Shown here: in pieces, positions 1 to 6,483 of the stretch
How positions within the stretch are numbered: position 1 is the first letter of the stretch
Layout of the letters: each line of letters starts with the position of its first letter
DNA from: DAOUEO01 sp963763495
GTDB lineage: Bacteria > Chloroflexota > Dehalococcoidia > DSTF01 > JALHUB01
Length of the DNA: 22,958 nt
Assembly (NCBI GenBank): GCA_963763495.1
Contig: CAVXOY010000023.1
Span: 1 to 22,958, forward strand
Direction: 5' to 3'
The notes under the pieces: generated by a model
Database searches by the model: none
Told to the model about the DNA's origin: nothing
The model's input: the letters and a program-made list of their open reading frames with translations, nothing else
Made by a program: the position numbers and the translations under genes

Positions 1-279
1 GACCTTTTCGCCCTCTGCCTCGCGGACAGACAGAACGAGAATGGGTGTGCCGGCCCGCGCTCGTATCTCTCGAATCACGTCGGTGCCATCCATGTCCGGC
101 AGGCCGAGGTCGAGCAGGACGATATCTGGGCGGTGGCGTCCGAAGCTGAGAAGCGCCTCTTGTCCCGTCGCCGCCGCTTCCACCAAGTAGCCATGTCGGC
201 CGAGATTAGTCTGAACGGCCTTGAGAATGCCGGGGTCGTCATCCACGACGAGGACGTGGGCCTCTGTTTCACGAATCAT
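1..279 (-). CDS. KdpE-like response regulator, receiver domain (partial)
   Basis: This is the N-terminal 93 codons of a two-component response regulator; the rest lies beyond the window edge. The receiver domain shows the acidic pocket at D13/D14, the phospho-acceptor D57 within DIVLLDLGLPDMDG, and the switch region PILVLSVREAEGEKV. The LGLPDMDG and VREAEGEKV pattern is that of the KdpE group, which normally controls potassium-uptake genes through an OmpR-type DNA-binding domain, here not visible. The ATG at 277-279 follows the sensor-kinase gene directly. An overlapping stop in another frame (TGA at 269-271) suggests the two genes once overlapped by a few bases, as kdpD/kdpE pairs often do. 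The regulated genes are not in the window. The family call is firm; the potassium role is inferred. Confidence 0.85.
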   Translation of the reverse strand, partial: MIRETEAHVLVVDDDPGILKAVQTNLGRHGYLVEAAATGQEALLSFGRHRPDIVLLDLGLPDMDGTDVIREIRARAGTPILVLSVREAEGEKV

Positions 280-302
280 TGGGCGCGCGCCAGTGGTCAG
301 TT

Positions 303-1891
303 CTATTTGTCGCGGGCTCGACCGCGGGAGGGTGAAGACGAAACCGGCGCGCCAACCGGCTGGTTCTCGGCCCAGATGCGGCCTCCATGAGCCTCGACCA
401 ACCCCTTGGCCACCGCCAGACCCAACCCCATCCCTCTCGACCGAGGGCCGGTTGCCTGCACTCGATAGAATGGCTCGAACACATGGGGGAGCGCGTCGCT
501 CGGTACTCCCGGCCCGCTGTCTGTCACCTCGATTTCAACGTGGTCGCCGGCGTACTTTGCGGAGACATGGATTTCCGTCTCTGAAGGCGTGTGGTTCACT
601 GCGTTCGTTAATCAGGTTACCTAGAACCTCGTCGACCTCCACGTAGTCAAGCGGAACCGGTGGGAGATCATCGGACACGTCGGTGATGACTTTGCGCTCG
701 GCAATCACCGGCCGAAGCCGGCCCAGGACATCGCTGACGGAGTTACCGAGATCGTACCAGCGTTTTTCGGGGCGTAGGGTGCCGGCCTCGATGCGGGAAA
801 GGTCGAGCAGGTTTCCAACGAGGCGGTTGAGGCGCTGGGCTTCCCCCTCAATCGCCGCTGCGAACTCGCGCCGTTCCTCTTCGGTCCAAGCTACATCCTC
901 CTGAAGGAGGCTACCGGCGGATGCGATTATGGAGGACAGCGGCGTCCGAAGGTCATGAGATACGGCATTGAGCAGCGCGCCTCCTTAGCTTGTCCGTCCG
1001 ACGGAGCACCTCAGCCTCTGTCGCCTCTTCCCCCAGGCGGACGCGCTCCAGGGCAAGGCTGATCTGGTTCGTGACAGCGGACAGAAGCCGGTCGTCAGCG
1101 GCGCTCCACGGCGGGCCGGCAGGAGGCCTCACAATGACAAGAGAGCCGATGACCTGATCTTGGTCAGTGATCGGAACAGTGTGTAAACGCTCACTGACAA
1201 ACGCGCGCCGCCCCGGAATGCGGGGAGGGATGATCTTGATCCACCGTCCGGGCGAACCGCGCCGGGCTGCGGTAGGGGCCTCTCCTTCCCGAAGTACCAG
1301 CCCAGGGGTGCTGGTACGAGCGCGAGCGAGATCGAGCGCACGTTTGTCACCAGACTCTGCGTGCGCCTGAACGGGGCCGTCCTCCCCCACATGGATCAGC
1401 ACGGCGGCGAGTTCGAGTTCTTGCCGCAAGCGTCCGGCGACGGCGGTCAGAGCCTCGGGCAGTTGCGGTGCCGCCATCAGGCGGACCACGTCATACAGGA
1501 CCACGGCCTCTCTTTCGCGGCGTCGAGCATCTCGCGCGCGGTTCCTCAGCGCCGCCGCGAGTTGCCCGGTAATGATACCCGTGATAAGCAGCAAGCCAAG
1601 CGCGACCCATTCCTCCGAGTCGGAAACAGTCAGTCGGTACTTGGGGTTGACAAAGAAGAGGTTGAATGCGAGAAACGCTGCTATTGAAGCAAGGATCGCG
1701 GCCCCGCTGCCAAAGGCGATCGCGCTGGCCATGACGGCGAGCAGGTAGAGCATGGAGATGTTGGCCACATCCATTACTTGATCGATGGCAGCGATGATGG
1801 CCGTGACGATGGCGGCGAGAGCCAAAGCCAAAACGTAGCCGCCGGCCCGCGAATCCCTTAGCCGAACCCACGTCTCGCGCATGTCGCCCAT
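303..1891 (-). pseudogene. KdpD-like sensor histidine kinase (DUF4118-GAF-HisKA-HATPase), frameshifted
   Basis: Membrane sensor kinase, partner of the downstream response regulator. The first frame (to about 982) has a DUF4118-type block of hydrophobic helices (VLALALAAIVTAIIAAI, then MLYLLAVMASAIAF and EEWVALGLLLITGII) and a GAF-like domain ending in ISLALERVRLGEEA. One extra base near 979-984 is needed to reach the H-box SHDLRTPL (about 939-960) and LLDLSRIEAGTLRP. A second extra base near 604-606 is needed to reach the N-box (NAVNHTPSE), the DSGPGVP box and GMGLGLAVAKGLVEAHGG. A third shift near 343-352 separates GRIWAENQPVG from the usual FVFTLP ending, so the frame as found stops early at 303-305. 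The large N-terminal KdpD/Usp domain is absent, as in short KdpD-like kinases. The start is uncertain: ATG at 1891, ATG at 1882 and TTG at 1909 all lack a good Shine-Dalgarno, and a TACAAT at 1892-1897 could serve a leaderless start. It is either a decayed gene or a sequence with base errors. Confidence 0.8.
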
Positions 1892-2101
1892 ATTGTACGC
1901 TGGCCACAACGCTGACGATACGGACGCACGGGCTTGCTCAGATGGGATCGGAGCCCGACGGGAGACGCCGAGCAGTCAAACGAGCCACAGCTGGAGGCTG
2001 AATGTACTTCGCCAAGAGCGCTGGGCGGCTGTTAGCCTAGAGCAAATGCCACCTCTGTCGATTCGACGGGCAACGATCCTCAATCTGCGCCGGGCCCTTG
2101 C

Positions 2102-2130
2102 GTGACAAGCGGGCTTTAATGTGTTATAGT
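2102..2130 (+). promoter_or_regulatory. sigma-70 type promoter of the zinc-ribbon gene
   Basis: GTGACA (2102-2107), a 17-base spacer, then TATAGT (2125-2130). Transcription would begin near 2137, giving a leader of about 100 nt before the GTG start at 2236. The sequence between this site and the divergent kinase gene (1892-2101) shows no gene that I can support. Confidence 0.6.
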
Positions 2131-2190
2131 TCTCACATAAGTAGTTGTCCCTGTCCTCGAATCGTAACGAACAGTTACTGTCCCGTTTCG

Positions 2191-2238
2191 CACTCGACGA
2201 CAAGGAATAGCGGACCCCAACAAGGAGGTCGTCGAGTG
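2191..2238 (+). promoter_or_regulatory. inverted repeat that pairs the start codon (possible translational switch)
   Basis: CACTCGACGAC at 2191-2201 is the exact reverse complement of GTCGTCGAGTG at 2228-2238, giving an 11-bp perfect stem around a 26-nt loop. The GTG start codon (2236-2238) is wholly inside the 3' arm, and the Shine-Dalgarno AAGGAGG (2222-2228) sits at the end of the loop against the stem. In the mRNA this would hide the start codon while leaving most of the ribosome site exposed. The pairing is seen directly; control by temperature, protein binding or translation of another frame is inference. Confidence 0.6.
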
Positions 2239-2550
2239 GCATACACCGACAAAACCCTAACCTGCGTCGATTGCGGCGCCTCATTCACGTTCTCGGCTGA
2301 GGACCAGGAGTACCACGCCAGCCGCGGGTTCACCAACGAGCCCAAGCGTTGCGCTTCCTGCCGACAGGCTCGGAAGTCGGAGCGCGGCGGTGGTGGCGGC
2401 GGCTACAGCTCGTCCCCCCGGCAGATGTTCTCGGCGGTTTGCGCCGAGTGCGGCCAGACAACCGAGGTCCCGTTCGAACCTCGGGGAGACCGGCCGGTCT
2501 ACTGCCGAGACTGCTTCTCCAAGCGCCAGCCGTCGCGCGGGCGTTACTAG
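2236..2550 (+). CDS. small zinc-ribbon protein with two Cys4 sites
   Basis: A 104-residue basic protein, probably cytoplasmic and nucleic-acid binding. It has two CxxC pairs near each end: CVDC with CASC in the first 40 residues (a zinc-ribbon domain common in Chloroflexota and some Actinobacteria), and CAEC with CRDC near the C terminus. A glycine-rich linker separates them and the tail is arginine-rich. The GTG start at 2236 is chosen because AAGGAGG lies seven bases upstream and the protein then begins directly at the conserved TLTCVDCGASF stretch; upstream in-frame sequence does not look coding. The start codon is buried in a hairpin stem. The RRM gene follows about 105 bases downstream on the same strand, so the two may be co-expressed. 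The zinc-binding fold is confident; the function is not known. Confidence 0.85.
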   Translation: MAYTDKTLTCVDCGASFTFSAEDQEYHASRGFTNEPKRCASCRQARKSERGGGGGGYSSSPRQMFSAVCAECGQTTEVPFEPRGDRPVYCRDCFSKRQPSRGRY

Positions 2551-2574
2551 AAGCTAACCCAATCGAACCTGGCA

Positions 2575-2602
2575 CGGCGCCCTCTGAGTTAAGGGGGCGC
2601 CG
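2575..2602 (+). terminator. stem-loop between the zinc-ribbon and RRM genes
   Basis: CGGCGCCCTCT (2575-2585) pairs with AGGGGGCGCCG (2592-2602), eleven pairs including one G-U, around a 6-base loop. No T-run follows, so it is a weak terminator at best. It may instead be an mRNA processing or stability element that lets the two genes be expressed at different levels. Confidence 0.4.
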
Positions 2603-2655
2603 AACGCCCTCCCCGCCGGTCCAGCCAGCCCAACCGTCCGCAGAGGAGGAAAGCC

Positions 2656-2952
2656 TTGACCACTCTGTACGTGGGCAACTTGTCTCCGGAAGCAACGGAT
2701 AGCGATTTGCGGTCGGTGTTCTCGGCCTTTGGCGAGATCGGCTCCCTCCGAGTCGCCCGCAACCGCGCCGGCCGCCCTCGCGGCTTTGCCTATGTGGAGA
2801 TGGAAGAGGATGCCGCTGCCGCCGCTATAGAAGCCCTGAAGGGCAGCGAACTCAAAGGCCGCACTATGGATATCGTCGTGGACCAAGCGTCTTCGGGCGG
2901 GCACCACCACAAACGCGACGCCAGGCGGGGCGGCTTCCGGCGCCGCCGTTGA
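2656..2952 (+). CDS. RRM-domain RNA-binding protein
   Basis: A 98-residue single-RRM protein of the bacterial Rbp/glycine-rich type. RNP2 is LYVGNL at residues 4-9 and RNP1 is RGFAYVEM at about 45-52; the aromatic residues used for RNA stacking are present in both. The RRM fills about 80 residues, and the C-terminal tail is histidine-, glycine- and arginine-rich. Such proteins bind single-stranded RNA and are often cold-induced in cyanobacteria and other bacteria; that regulation is family knowledge and not shown here. The TTG start is chosen because AGGAGGA (2644-2650) lies at the right distance and the protein then begins MTTLYVGNLS, the usual start of the family. It follows the zinc-ribbon gene on the same strand. 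Confidence 0.93.
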   Translation: MTTLYVGNLSPEATDSDLRSVFSAFGEIGSLRVARNRAGRPRGFAYVEMEEDAAAAAIEALKGSELKGRTMDIVVDQASSGGHHHKRDARRGGFRRRR

Positions 2953-2974
2953 AGGCGAGCGCCTTTGTTGTCTT
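2952..2974 (+). terminator. short terminator-like hairpin after the RRM gene
   Basis: AAGGC, loop GAGC, GCCTT (2952-2965), followed by the T-rich TTGTTGTCTT. The hairpin overlaps the stop codon. The stem is short, so this is only a candidate. Confidence 0.4.
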
Positions 2975-3011
2975 GAAGCGCTGAGCGCGAGGCAGCGCAA
3001 AGGAGAGGCTT

Positions 3012-3401
3012 ACGCGTCTAGGACATCGCCGGCCCGGCACATCAGTCGTCTTCGTCGACGCACCGACGGGTGAGGTAATCCTCCACGTCGGCCTGGATGA
3101 AGCGGGCTGCCCCCTTGTCTATTTCCATCTCTACGACTCTAGCGGCTGTCCGGTAGCGGAATCGGGGGACGCCACATCCTTCCCCGAAGGGCTGAAGGTG
3201 GAGACTCCGGATGGGGAAGTGCTCTTGGACCTTCCCATCGGCACCGACATTCCCATTCAATACCGCCTCTACAACCGGAACGGCATTCTCCTCACCTGCT
3301 CCGACGGCGTCTGCACGAAGATCGAGCCCGGCCTCCGTATGGAGACACGGCCGCAAGGAGGCAAGGCATCGCCGACACCCTGGTACCGGCACCCCGCCTG
3401 A
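3012..3401 (+). CDS. small protein with an internally repeated motif; no canonical start codon
   Basis: The frame is open from 2985 to the TGA at 3399-3401 and has high GC in third positions, as expected for a real gene here. It contains two related segments: APTGEVILHV...YFHLYDSSG (from about 3060) and TPDGEVLLDLPI...QYRLYNRNG (from about 3201), each giving a P-x-G-E-V-(I/L)-L strand followed by Y/F-x-L-Y and a turn. This suggests two copies of a small beta unit. I do not recognise the family. No ATG, GTG or TTG exists before GTG 3198, which would remove the first repeat. AAAGGAGAGG at 2999-3008 is a strong Shine-Dalgarno and an in-frame ACG sits at 3012-3014, exactly where a start should be. 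Either ACG is used, an ATG has mutated, or a base error hides the true start. The antisense reading frame over 3042-3464 looks less natural. Confidence 0.55.
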   Translation, partial: TRLGHRRPGTSVVFVDAPTGEVILHVGLDEAGCPLVYFHLYDSSGCPVAESGDATSFPEGLKVETPDGEVLLDLPIGTDIPIQYRLYNRNGILLTCSDGVCTKIEPGLRMETRPQGGKASPTPWYRHPA

Positions 3402-3468
3402 TAAGAGCCGTCCCCGACAACCGCTGCAATCACCGATAAGATTGCTTCTCCCCACACGCAGCAAGGTA

Positions 3469-3497
3469 TTGACAACGCACTTTTAGAGGCGTACCTT
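3469..3497 (+). promoter_or_regulatory. promoter of a candidate structured RNA
   Basis: A perfect TTGACA (3469-3474), a 17-base spacer and TACCTT (3492-3497). The expected start of transcription, near 3504, falls just before the first strand of the closing helix of the element at 3507-3619. The -35 box is ideal and the -10 box is poor. Confidence 0.5.
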
Positions 3498-3503
3498 TCG
3501 TCA

Positions 3504-3628
3504 GGAAAGGGCCCCGCCAGGCCACGCGTAGGGATACGCGCGGCACCGCCTCGGGCTGGGCCTATTAGAGGAACAGGCAGAGGGCAGGATGGCCCCGGCT
3601 CCGGGTGGTCGGGGCCCTTGCTTTCTCT
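3504..3628 (+). ncRNA. candidate structured RNA (small RNA or riboswitch-like leader)
   Basis: About 115 bases that fold into a closed three-part structure. AAGGGCCCCG (3507-3516) is the exact complement of CGGGGCCCTT (3610-3619), and the helix continues through CCA/TGG past one bulged base, giving 13 pairs. Inside are a hairpin CGCGTA-GGGA-TACGCG (3525-3540) with a GNRA loop, and a second helix, GGGCTGGGCC (3553-3562) with 3591-3601, with one bulge and a purine-rich loop at 3563-3590. A pyrimidine tract CTTGCTTTCTCT follows. GGCCCCG (3591-3597) could instead pair with CGGGGCC (3610-3616), an alternative terminator-like hairpin that excludes the closing helix. I looked for SRP RNA, T-box and common riboswitch motifs and found none. 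A free small RNA and a leader switch are both possible. The pairing is seen; the function is unknown. Confidence 0.45.
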
Positions 3629-3630
3629 AA

Positions 3631-3669
3631 GGCAGACGCCACTTCAGTTCGATGTGCGCGGCGTCTGCC
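3631..3669 (+). terminator. perfect 10-bp inverted repeat downstream of the candidate RNA
   Basis: GGCAGACGCC (3631-3640) and GGCGTCTGCC (3660-3669) are exact reverse complements around a 19-nt loop. No T-run follows. It could be a transcription stop without a T tract, a 3' stabilising hairpin or part of the neighbouring structured RNA. Confidence 0.4.
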
Positions 3670-3772
3670 CCGTAGGGTAACGAGACTCGGTCACGGGCTA
3701 TCTTCCCGCGTCTCCCGAGGATCACACCTCAGGCGTAGTCTCTATACCCCCGTGACTACCCGTCATTTGCGG

Positions 3773-3778
3773 TACAAT
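3773..3778 (+). promoter_or_regulatory. -10 box candidate upstream of the coiled-coil gene
   Basis: TACAAT, five of six consensus bases, with only a weak -35 (CGTGAC at 3751-3756, 16-base spacer). Transcription would start near 3785, a few bases before the ATG at 3793, so the message would be almost leaderless. Confidence 0.35.
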
Positions 3779-3792
3779 CATCCCTAAGAAGG

Positions 3793-4337
3793 ATGTCTCT
3801 CCCTTTGCGGCAGGAATGAACCTGCCGATAACACCTATGAGGCTGCGGTCTTCCCTGAGACCGGGCAGCCGCTGTATCACGAGCATATATATGAAGCCAA
3901 AGAAGCCACCGGAGGCCAAAGGCGGGCCGGAGAGAAACGTCTCACGGGGTTCTCCAACAGGGCGAAGAGGGCGCGGTCTGCCCCTGCCCAGCGCCTTATC
4001 ACGCCTCTGGACGCTGATCGCGGGCCCGCCACCCAAGCCGGCAAAGCGGCCACAAGCTGCCCCTGCCTCCCAAGGGCCACCATCAGCTCGCACTGAGCCT
4101 TTGGCTCCCGCTAACGAGGACTTGCCGATGACTGAGAAGAGCGAATTGCCGCTAGAGCGGTCGGAGGAGCCGACTCAGCCGGAGGAGATCGCTGGATACG
4201 AGGAGCGCCAGGAGACACCAGCTAACGAGGCTACCCGCCGCGCCGCCGAGATCTTGGCTAAGGCCTTGTCGGAGGCGGAGGCCGTTCTCATCAGCACCCC
4301 CAAGGAGCCGCACGCCGCAAGCCCCTCCCAACCCTGA
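3793..4337 (+). pseudogene. N-terminal part of a frameshifted proline-rich/coiled-coil protein
   Basis: Coding sense runs through three frames. ATG 3793 gives MSLPLRQE and then a stop. One base on, the second frame from 3818 reads naturally as TYEAAVFPETGQPLYHEHIY followed by EAKEATGGQRRAGEKR, to about 4030. The third frame, to the TGA at 4337, is a proline- and alanine-rich linker and then an acidic stretch with TRRAAEILAKALSEAEAVL. Each step needs one skipped base, and the next segment (coiled coil) needs one more. If the third frame is used alone, ATG 3891 or ATG 4128 (GAGGA at 4116-4120) is the likely start. Two hairpins (3808-3827 and 3841-3870) overlie the first part, so an RNA-leader reading is also possible. 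I do not recognise the family; the repaired whole (to 4981) would be about 390 residues. Confidence 0.45.
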
Positions 4338-4645
4338 GCCCAGCAAACATCACCGCCGGGCCTGGGCCGAGGAGATGCAGTCGGTCATCCGCGCTCTGAC
4401 GGAGCACTTCGACCGCACGCTGGACCGCATGGGCGAAGAGAGGAAGCTTCTCGCCGATGAGATGCAGTCAACGGTCCGCTCTTTGCGAGAGTACCTCGAC
4501 CGCGTGGAGGACCGCATGGACCACGACCGGCGGCTCTTGACAGAGCAGTTGTCGACGCTCAGCCGAAACGTGGAGCGGCTGGAACGGCGGCTGGATGAAG
4601 TGCCGACCCGCCAGACGGGGACGGGCACAGGCGGGGAAACGCCCG
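4322..4645 (+). CDS. coiled-coil segment with 29-residue tandem repeats
   Basis: This frame encodes a charged coiled coil with two full repeats of 29 residues and one partial repeat, starting at 4369, 4456 and 4543, so the DNA repeat unit is 87 bp. The units begin EEMQSVIRALTEHFDR, DEMQSTVRSLREYLDR and EQLSTLSRNVERLERR. It has no obvious start of its own: the ATG at 4375 is preceded immediately by GAGGAG with no spacing. It therefore probably continues the upstream segment after one extra base near 4318-4325. At its end it reads GTGTGGETP, and natural coding then moves one frame to the ATG at 4646. The frame itself stays open to 5049, but that tail is arginine/glycine-rich noise. The function is unknown; a scaffold or oligomerisation role is a guess. 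Confidence 0.5.
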
Positions 4646-4981
4646 ATGACGGCCACCCCCACAGCCCCTCCCGAAGAAGCGGCGGAGCCGGCGTTCGCCC
4701 CCGGCGGCGAGGGCCTCACCGTGGTCATTTCGTCGGTGCCGGGCTTTCAGGGTCTGATGGAGGCGCAGCGCGCGCTCATGCGCCTGCCCGCCATCGAGGG
4801 GGCATCGGTCGAGCGCTACTTCGACGGCGAGGCGCGCATCGTGCTGACGCTGCGGGAGCCGATCACGGCCAGCCTCATCGTGGAGACGCTGTCTCAGTCG
4901 GCCGAACAGCCGGTCCAGATCGAGGAGTCGCGCCCGGATGCTCTCCGGCTGCGGGTCCGCTTCGAGGGAGCGGGATCGTAA
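4646..4981 (+). CDS. C-terminal alpha/beta domain of the coiled-coil protein, or a separate small protein
   Basis: A 111-residue reading frame. After a proline/alanine-rich start it has a compact domain: LTVVISSVPGF (strand), LMEAQRALMRLPAIEGASVE (helix and turn), ARIVLTLREP (strand), ITASLIVETLSQS (helix). This alternation resembles the small ferredoxin-like domains that end several coiled-coil or membrane proteins in Chloroflexota and Actinobacteria, with the pattern L-x-x-L-P-x-(V/I) followed by an acidic or aromatic residue and R-F/Y-x-D/G-G. The ATG at 4646 has no good Shine-Dalgarno, and the frame is one base on from the coiled-coil segment, so I think it is the same protein interrupted by an extra base. 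It could be translated alone by coupling. The function is unknown. Confidence 0.55.
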   Translation: MTATPTAPPEEAAEPAFAPGGEGLTVVISSVPGFQGLMEAQRALMRLPAIEGASVERYFDGEARIVLTLREPITASLIVETLSQSAEQPVQIEESRPDALRLRVRFEGAGS

Positions 4982-5259
4982 GTACGAGCAGCGCCACCGG
5001 TGCGCGCGGACGCCGTAGGTTGCTTGACCACGTCCTCTTCGCCGCCTGATCCCATTCTCTTGCAGGTAGACGCCGGTTCCCTTCGGGACCACGACGCTAT
5101 GTGCACAAGAAACCCCCACCCCCAACTGATCGAACACATCCTCTTTCCCATGCGATCGCAACCCCTAGCGAGTGACTGTCTCTTCCAGTAGACTCGTCAA
5201 GGGCAGGCATCCTCATCTCCTCAGCCCACAAAGGAGTGCAGCAGCCTGTCGTTTAGCCT
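4982..5259. other. non-coding gap before recF
   Basis: I see no gene here. AAAGGAG occurs at 5230-5236 but lies about 24 bases before the recF ATG, further than a normal Shine-Dalgarno. No convincing promoter or terminator stands out. Confidence 0.5.
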
Positions 5260-6483
5260 ATGTACGTCCGTCACCTGAGCCTCGCTGACTTTCGCAACTA
5301 CCGCGAGTTGGAGCTGGACCTGCCGCCGGGGCCCCTGCTCTTCATCGGCGATAACGCCCAGGGCAAGACGAATCTCCTGGAGGCCGTCTACCTCCTCTCC
5401 ACGATCCGCTCCCTCCGCGCCGGCAGCGACAGCGAGCTCATCCGCTGGGAGGTCGCCCAAGAGGCGCTGCCCATCGCCCGCCTCGTCGCCGAGGCCGAGC
5501 GGTCGTCGGGGCCCGTTCGAGTCGAGATGGTGATCCAGGGACAGCCAGGCGAACGGGTGCCGGCATCCGATGGACACTCCCGCGCCAGCAAGCGACTACG
5601 CGTGAACGGCGTCCCCAAGAGGGCGTCGGAGACGATAGGCCGGATCAACGCCGTCCTCTTCACGTCGCAGGACATCGACCTGATCAGCGGGTCGCCATCT
5701 CTACGACGCCGCTACCTCGACATCACGCTGACGCAAATCGACGCCCGCTACCTGAAAGCGCTGCAGCAGTACAACAAGGTGCTCCTGCAGCGGAACGCCC
5801 TCCTGCGGCGTATCCAGTCGGGGATGGCGCGCCCGGATGAGATCGCTTTCTGGGACGACCATCTCGCCCAGGCCGGCTCCTACGTCGTGGGAACGAGGGC
5901 GCAAACGGTGGCCCGCTTGGCCGGCATCGCCGCCGAGGCGCACGGCTTCTTGAGCGGTGGACGGGAGGCGCTGACGCTGACGTATCAGCCGCGCTGGGCC
6001 GGCGGTTGGGACGGCGAGCGCGCGGGTAACGCCGGCCAGGAGGAACTGGCAGCCGCTTTCCTGCAGACGCTCGCTCAGGGGCGGGAACGGGAGATCGGCG
6101 CCGGCGTCACGCTGTGGGGACCTCACCGCGACGACCTCCTCTTCTCGCTCGATGGCCGCTCCGCCGCCGCTTTCGCCTCACGGGCGCAGGGACGCACCGC
6201 CGCCCTCGCGCTGCGCCTGGCGGAGGCTCGCTTCCTCCTCGCCAACACCGGCGATCATCCCGTCCTTCTGCTGGACGACGTCCTCTCGGAGATGGACGAG
6301 GGGCGTCGCAGCAGCGTCTTGGACGCCGTCTCCAGCTTCGACCAGGTCTGGATAACCTCTGCGGAAAGGGAAGACGAGGGACGGCGGCTCTTCTCCGGGG
6401 CCAGCGTCTTCTCCGTCAAGGCCGGTCAGGTGCTGACAGCGCCGATGGCTAGCCGTCAGTCCTGCCAAACAGAGGGCTCTTGA
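5260..6483 (+). CDS. recF: DNA replication and repair protein RecF
   Basis: A 407-residue SMC-like ATPase that loads RecA at gapped DNA together with RecO and RecR. The N terminus MYVRHLSLADFRNYRELEL is the classic RecF opening. Walker A is GDNAQGKTN (residues 30-38) and Walker B is LLLDDVLSEMD with D339/D340. The signature region reads SRAQGRTAALALRLAEA, where SxGQQRT is more usual, so this motif is slightly unusual. Internal landmarks VLFTSQDIDLISGSPSLRRR and LWGPHRDDL are both present. Length is normal. ATG 5260 is the only choice because TAG precedes it in frame six bases upstream. dnaN, dnaA and gyrB, frequent neighbours of recF, are not in this window. It is convergent with the lipid kinase gene, and the two coding regions overlap by 35 bases at their 3' ends. 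Confidence 0.96.
   Translation: MYVRHLSLADFRNYRELELDLPPGPLLFIGDNAQGKTNLLEAVYLLSTIRSLRAGSDSELIRWEVAQEALPIARLVAEAERSSGPVRVEMVIQGQPGERVPASDGHSRASKRLRVNGVPKRASETIGRINAVLFTSQDIDLISGSPSLRRRYLDITLTQIDARYLKALQQYNKVLLQRNALLRRIQSGMARPDEIAFWDDHLAQAGSYVVGTRAQTVARLAGIAAEAHGFLSGGREALTLTYQPRWAGGWDGERAGNAGQEELAAAFLQTLAQGREREIGAGVTLWGPHRDDLLFSLDGRSAAAFASRAQGRTAALALRLAEARFLLANTGDHPVLLLDDVLSEMDEGRRSSVLDAVSSFDQVWITSAEREDEGRRLFSGASVFSVKAGQVLTAPMASRQSCQTEGS

Noticed and set aside
976..991. Programmed +1 frameshifting at tandem AGG AGG codons in the sensor kinase
   Set aside because: The direction fits, but AGG is not expected to be rare in such a genome, and the same gene has other shifts without such codons.
3042..3464. 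Minus-strand frame of 140 codons
   Set aside because: The plus strand over the same bases has a repeated motif and better codon use, so this is its shadow.
3504..3628. Signal-recognition-particle RNA, T-box or a named riboswitch
   Set aside because: The size suits a small SRP RNA, but the conserved GGAA-loop region is missing; GGGTGG occurs but the rest of the T-box motif does not.
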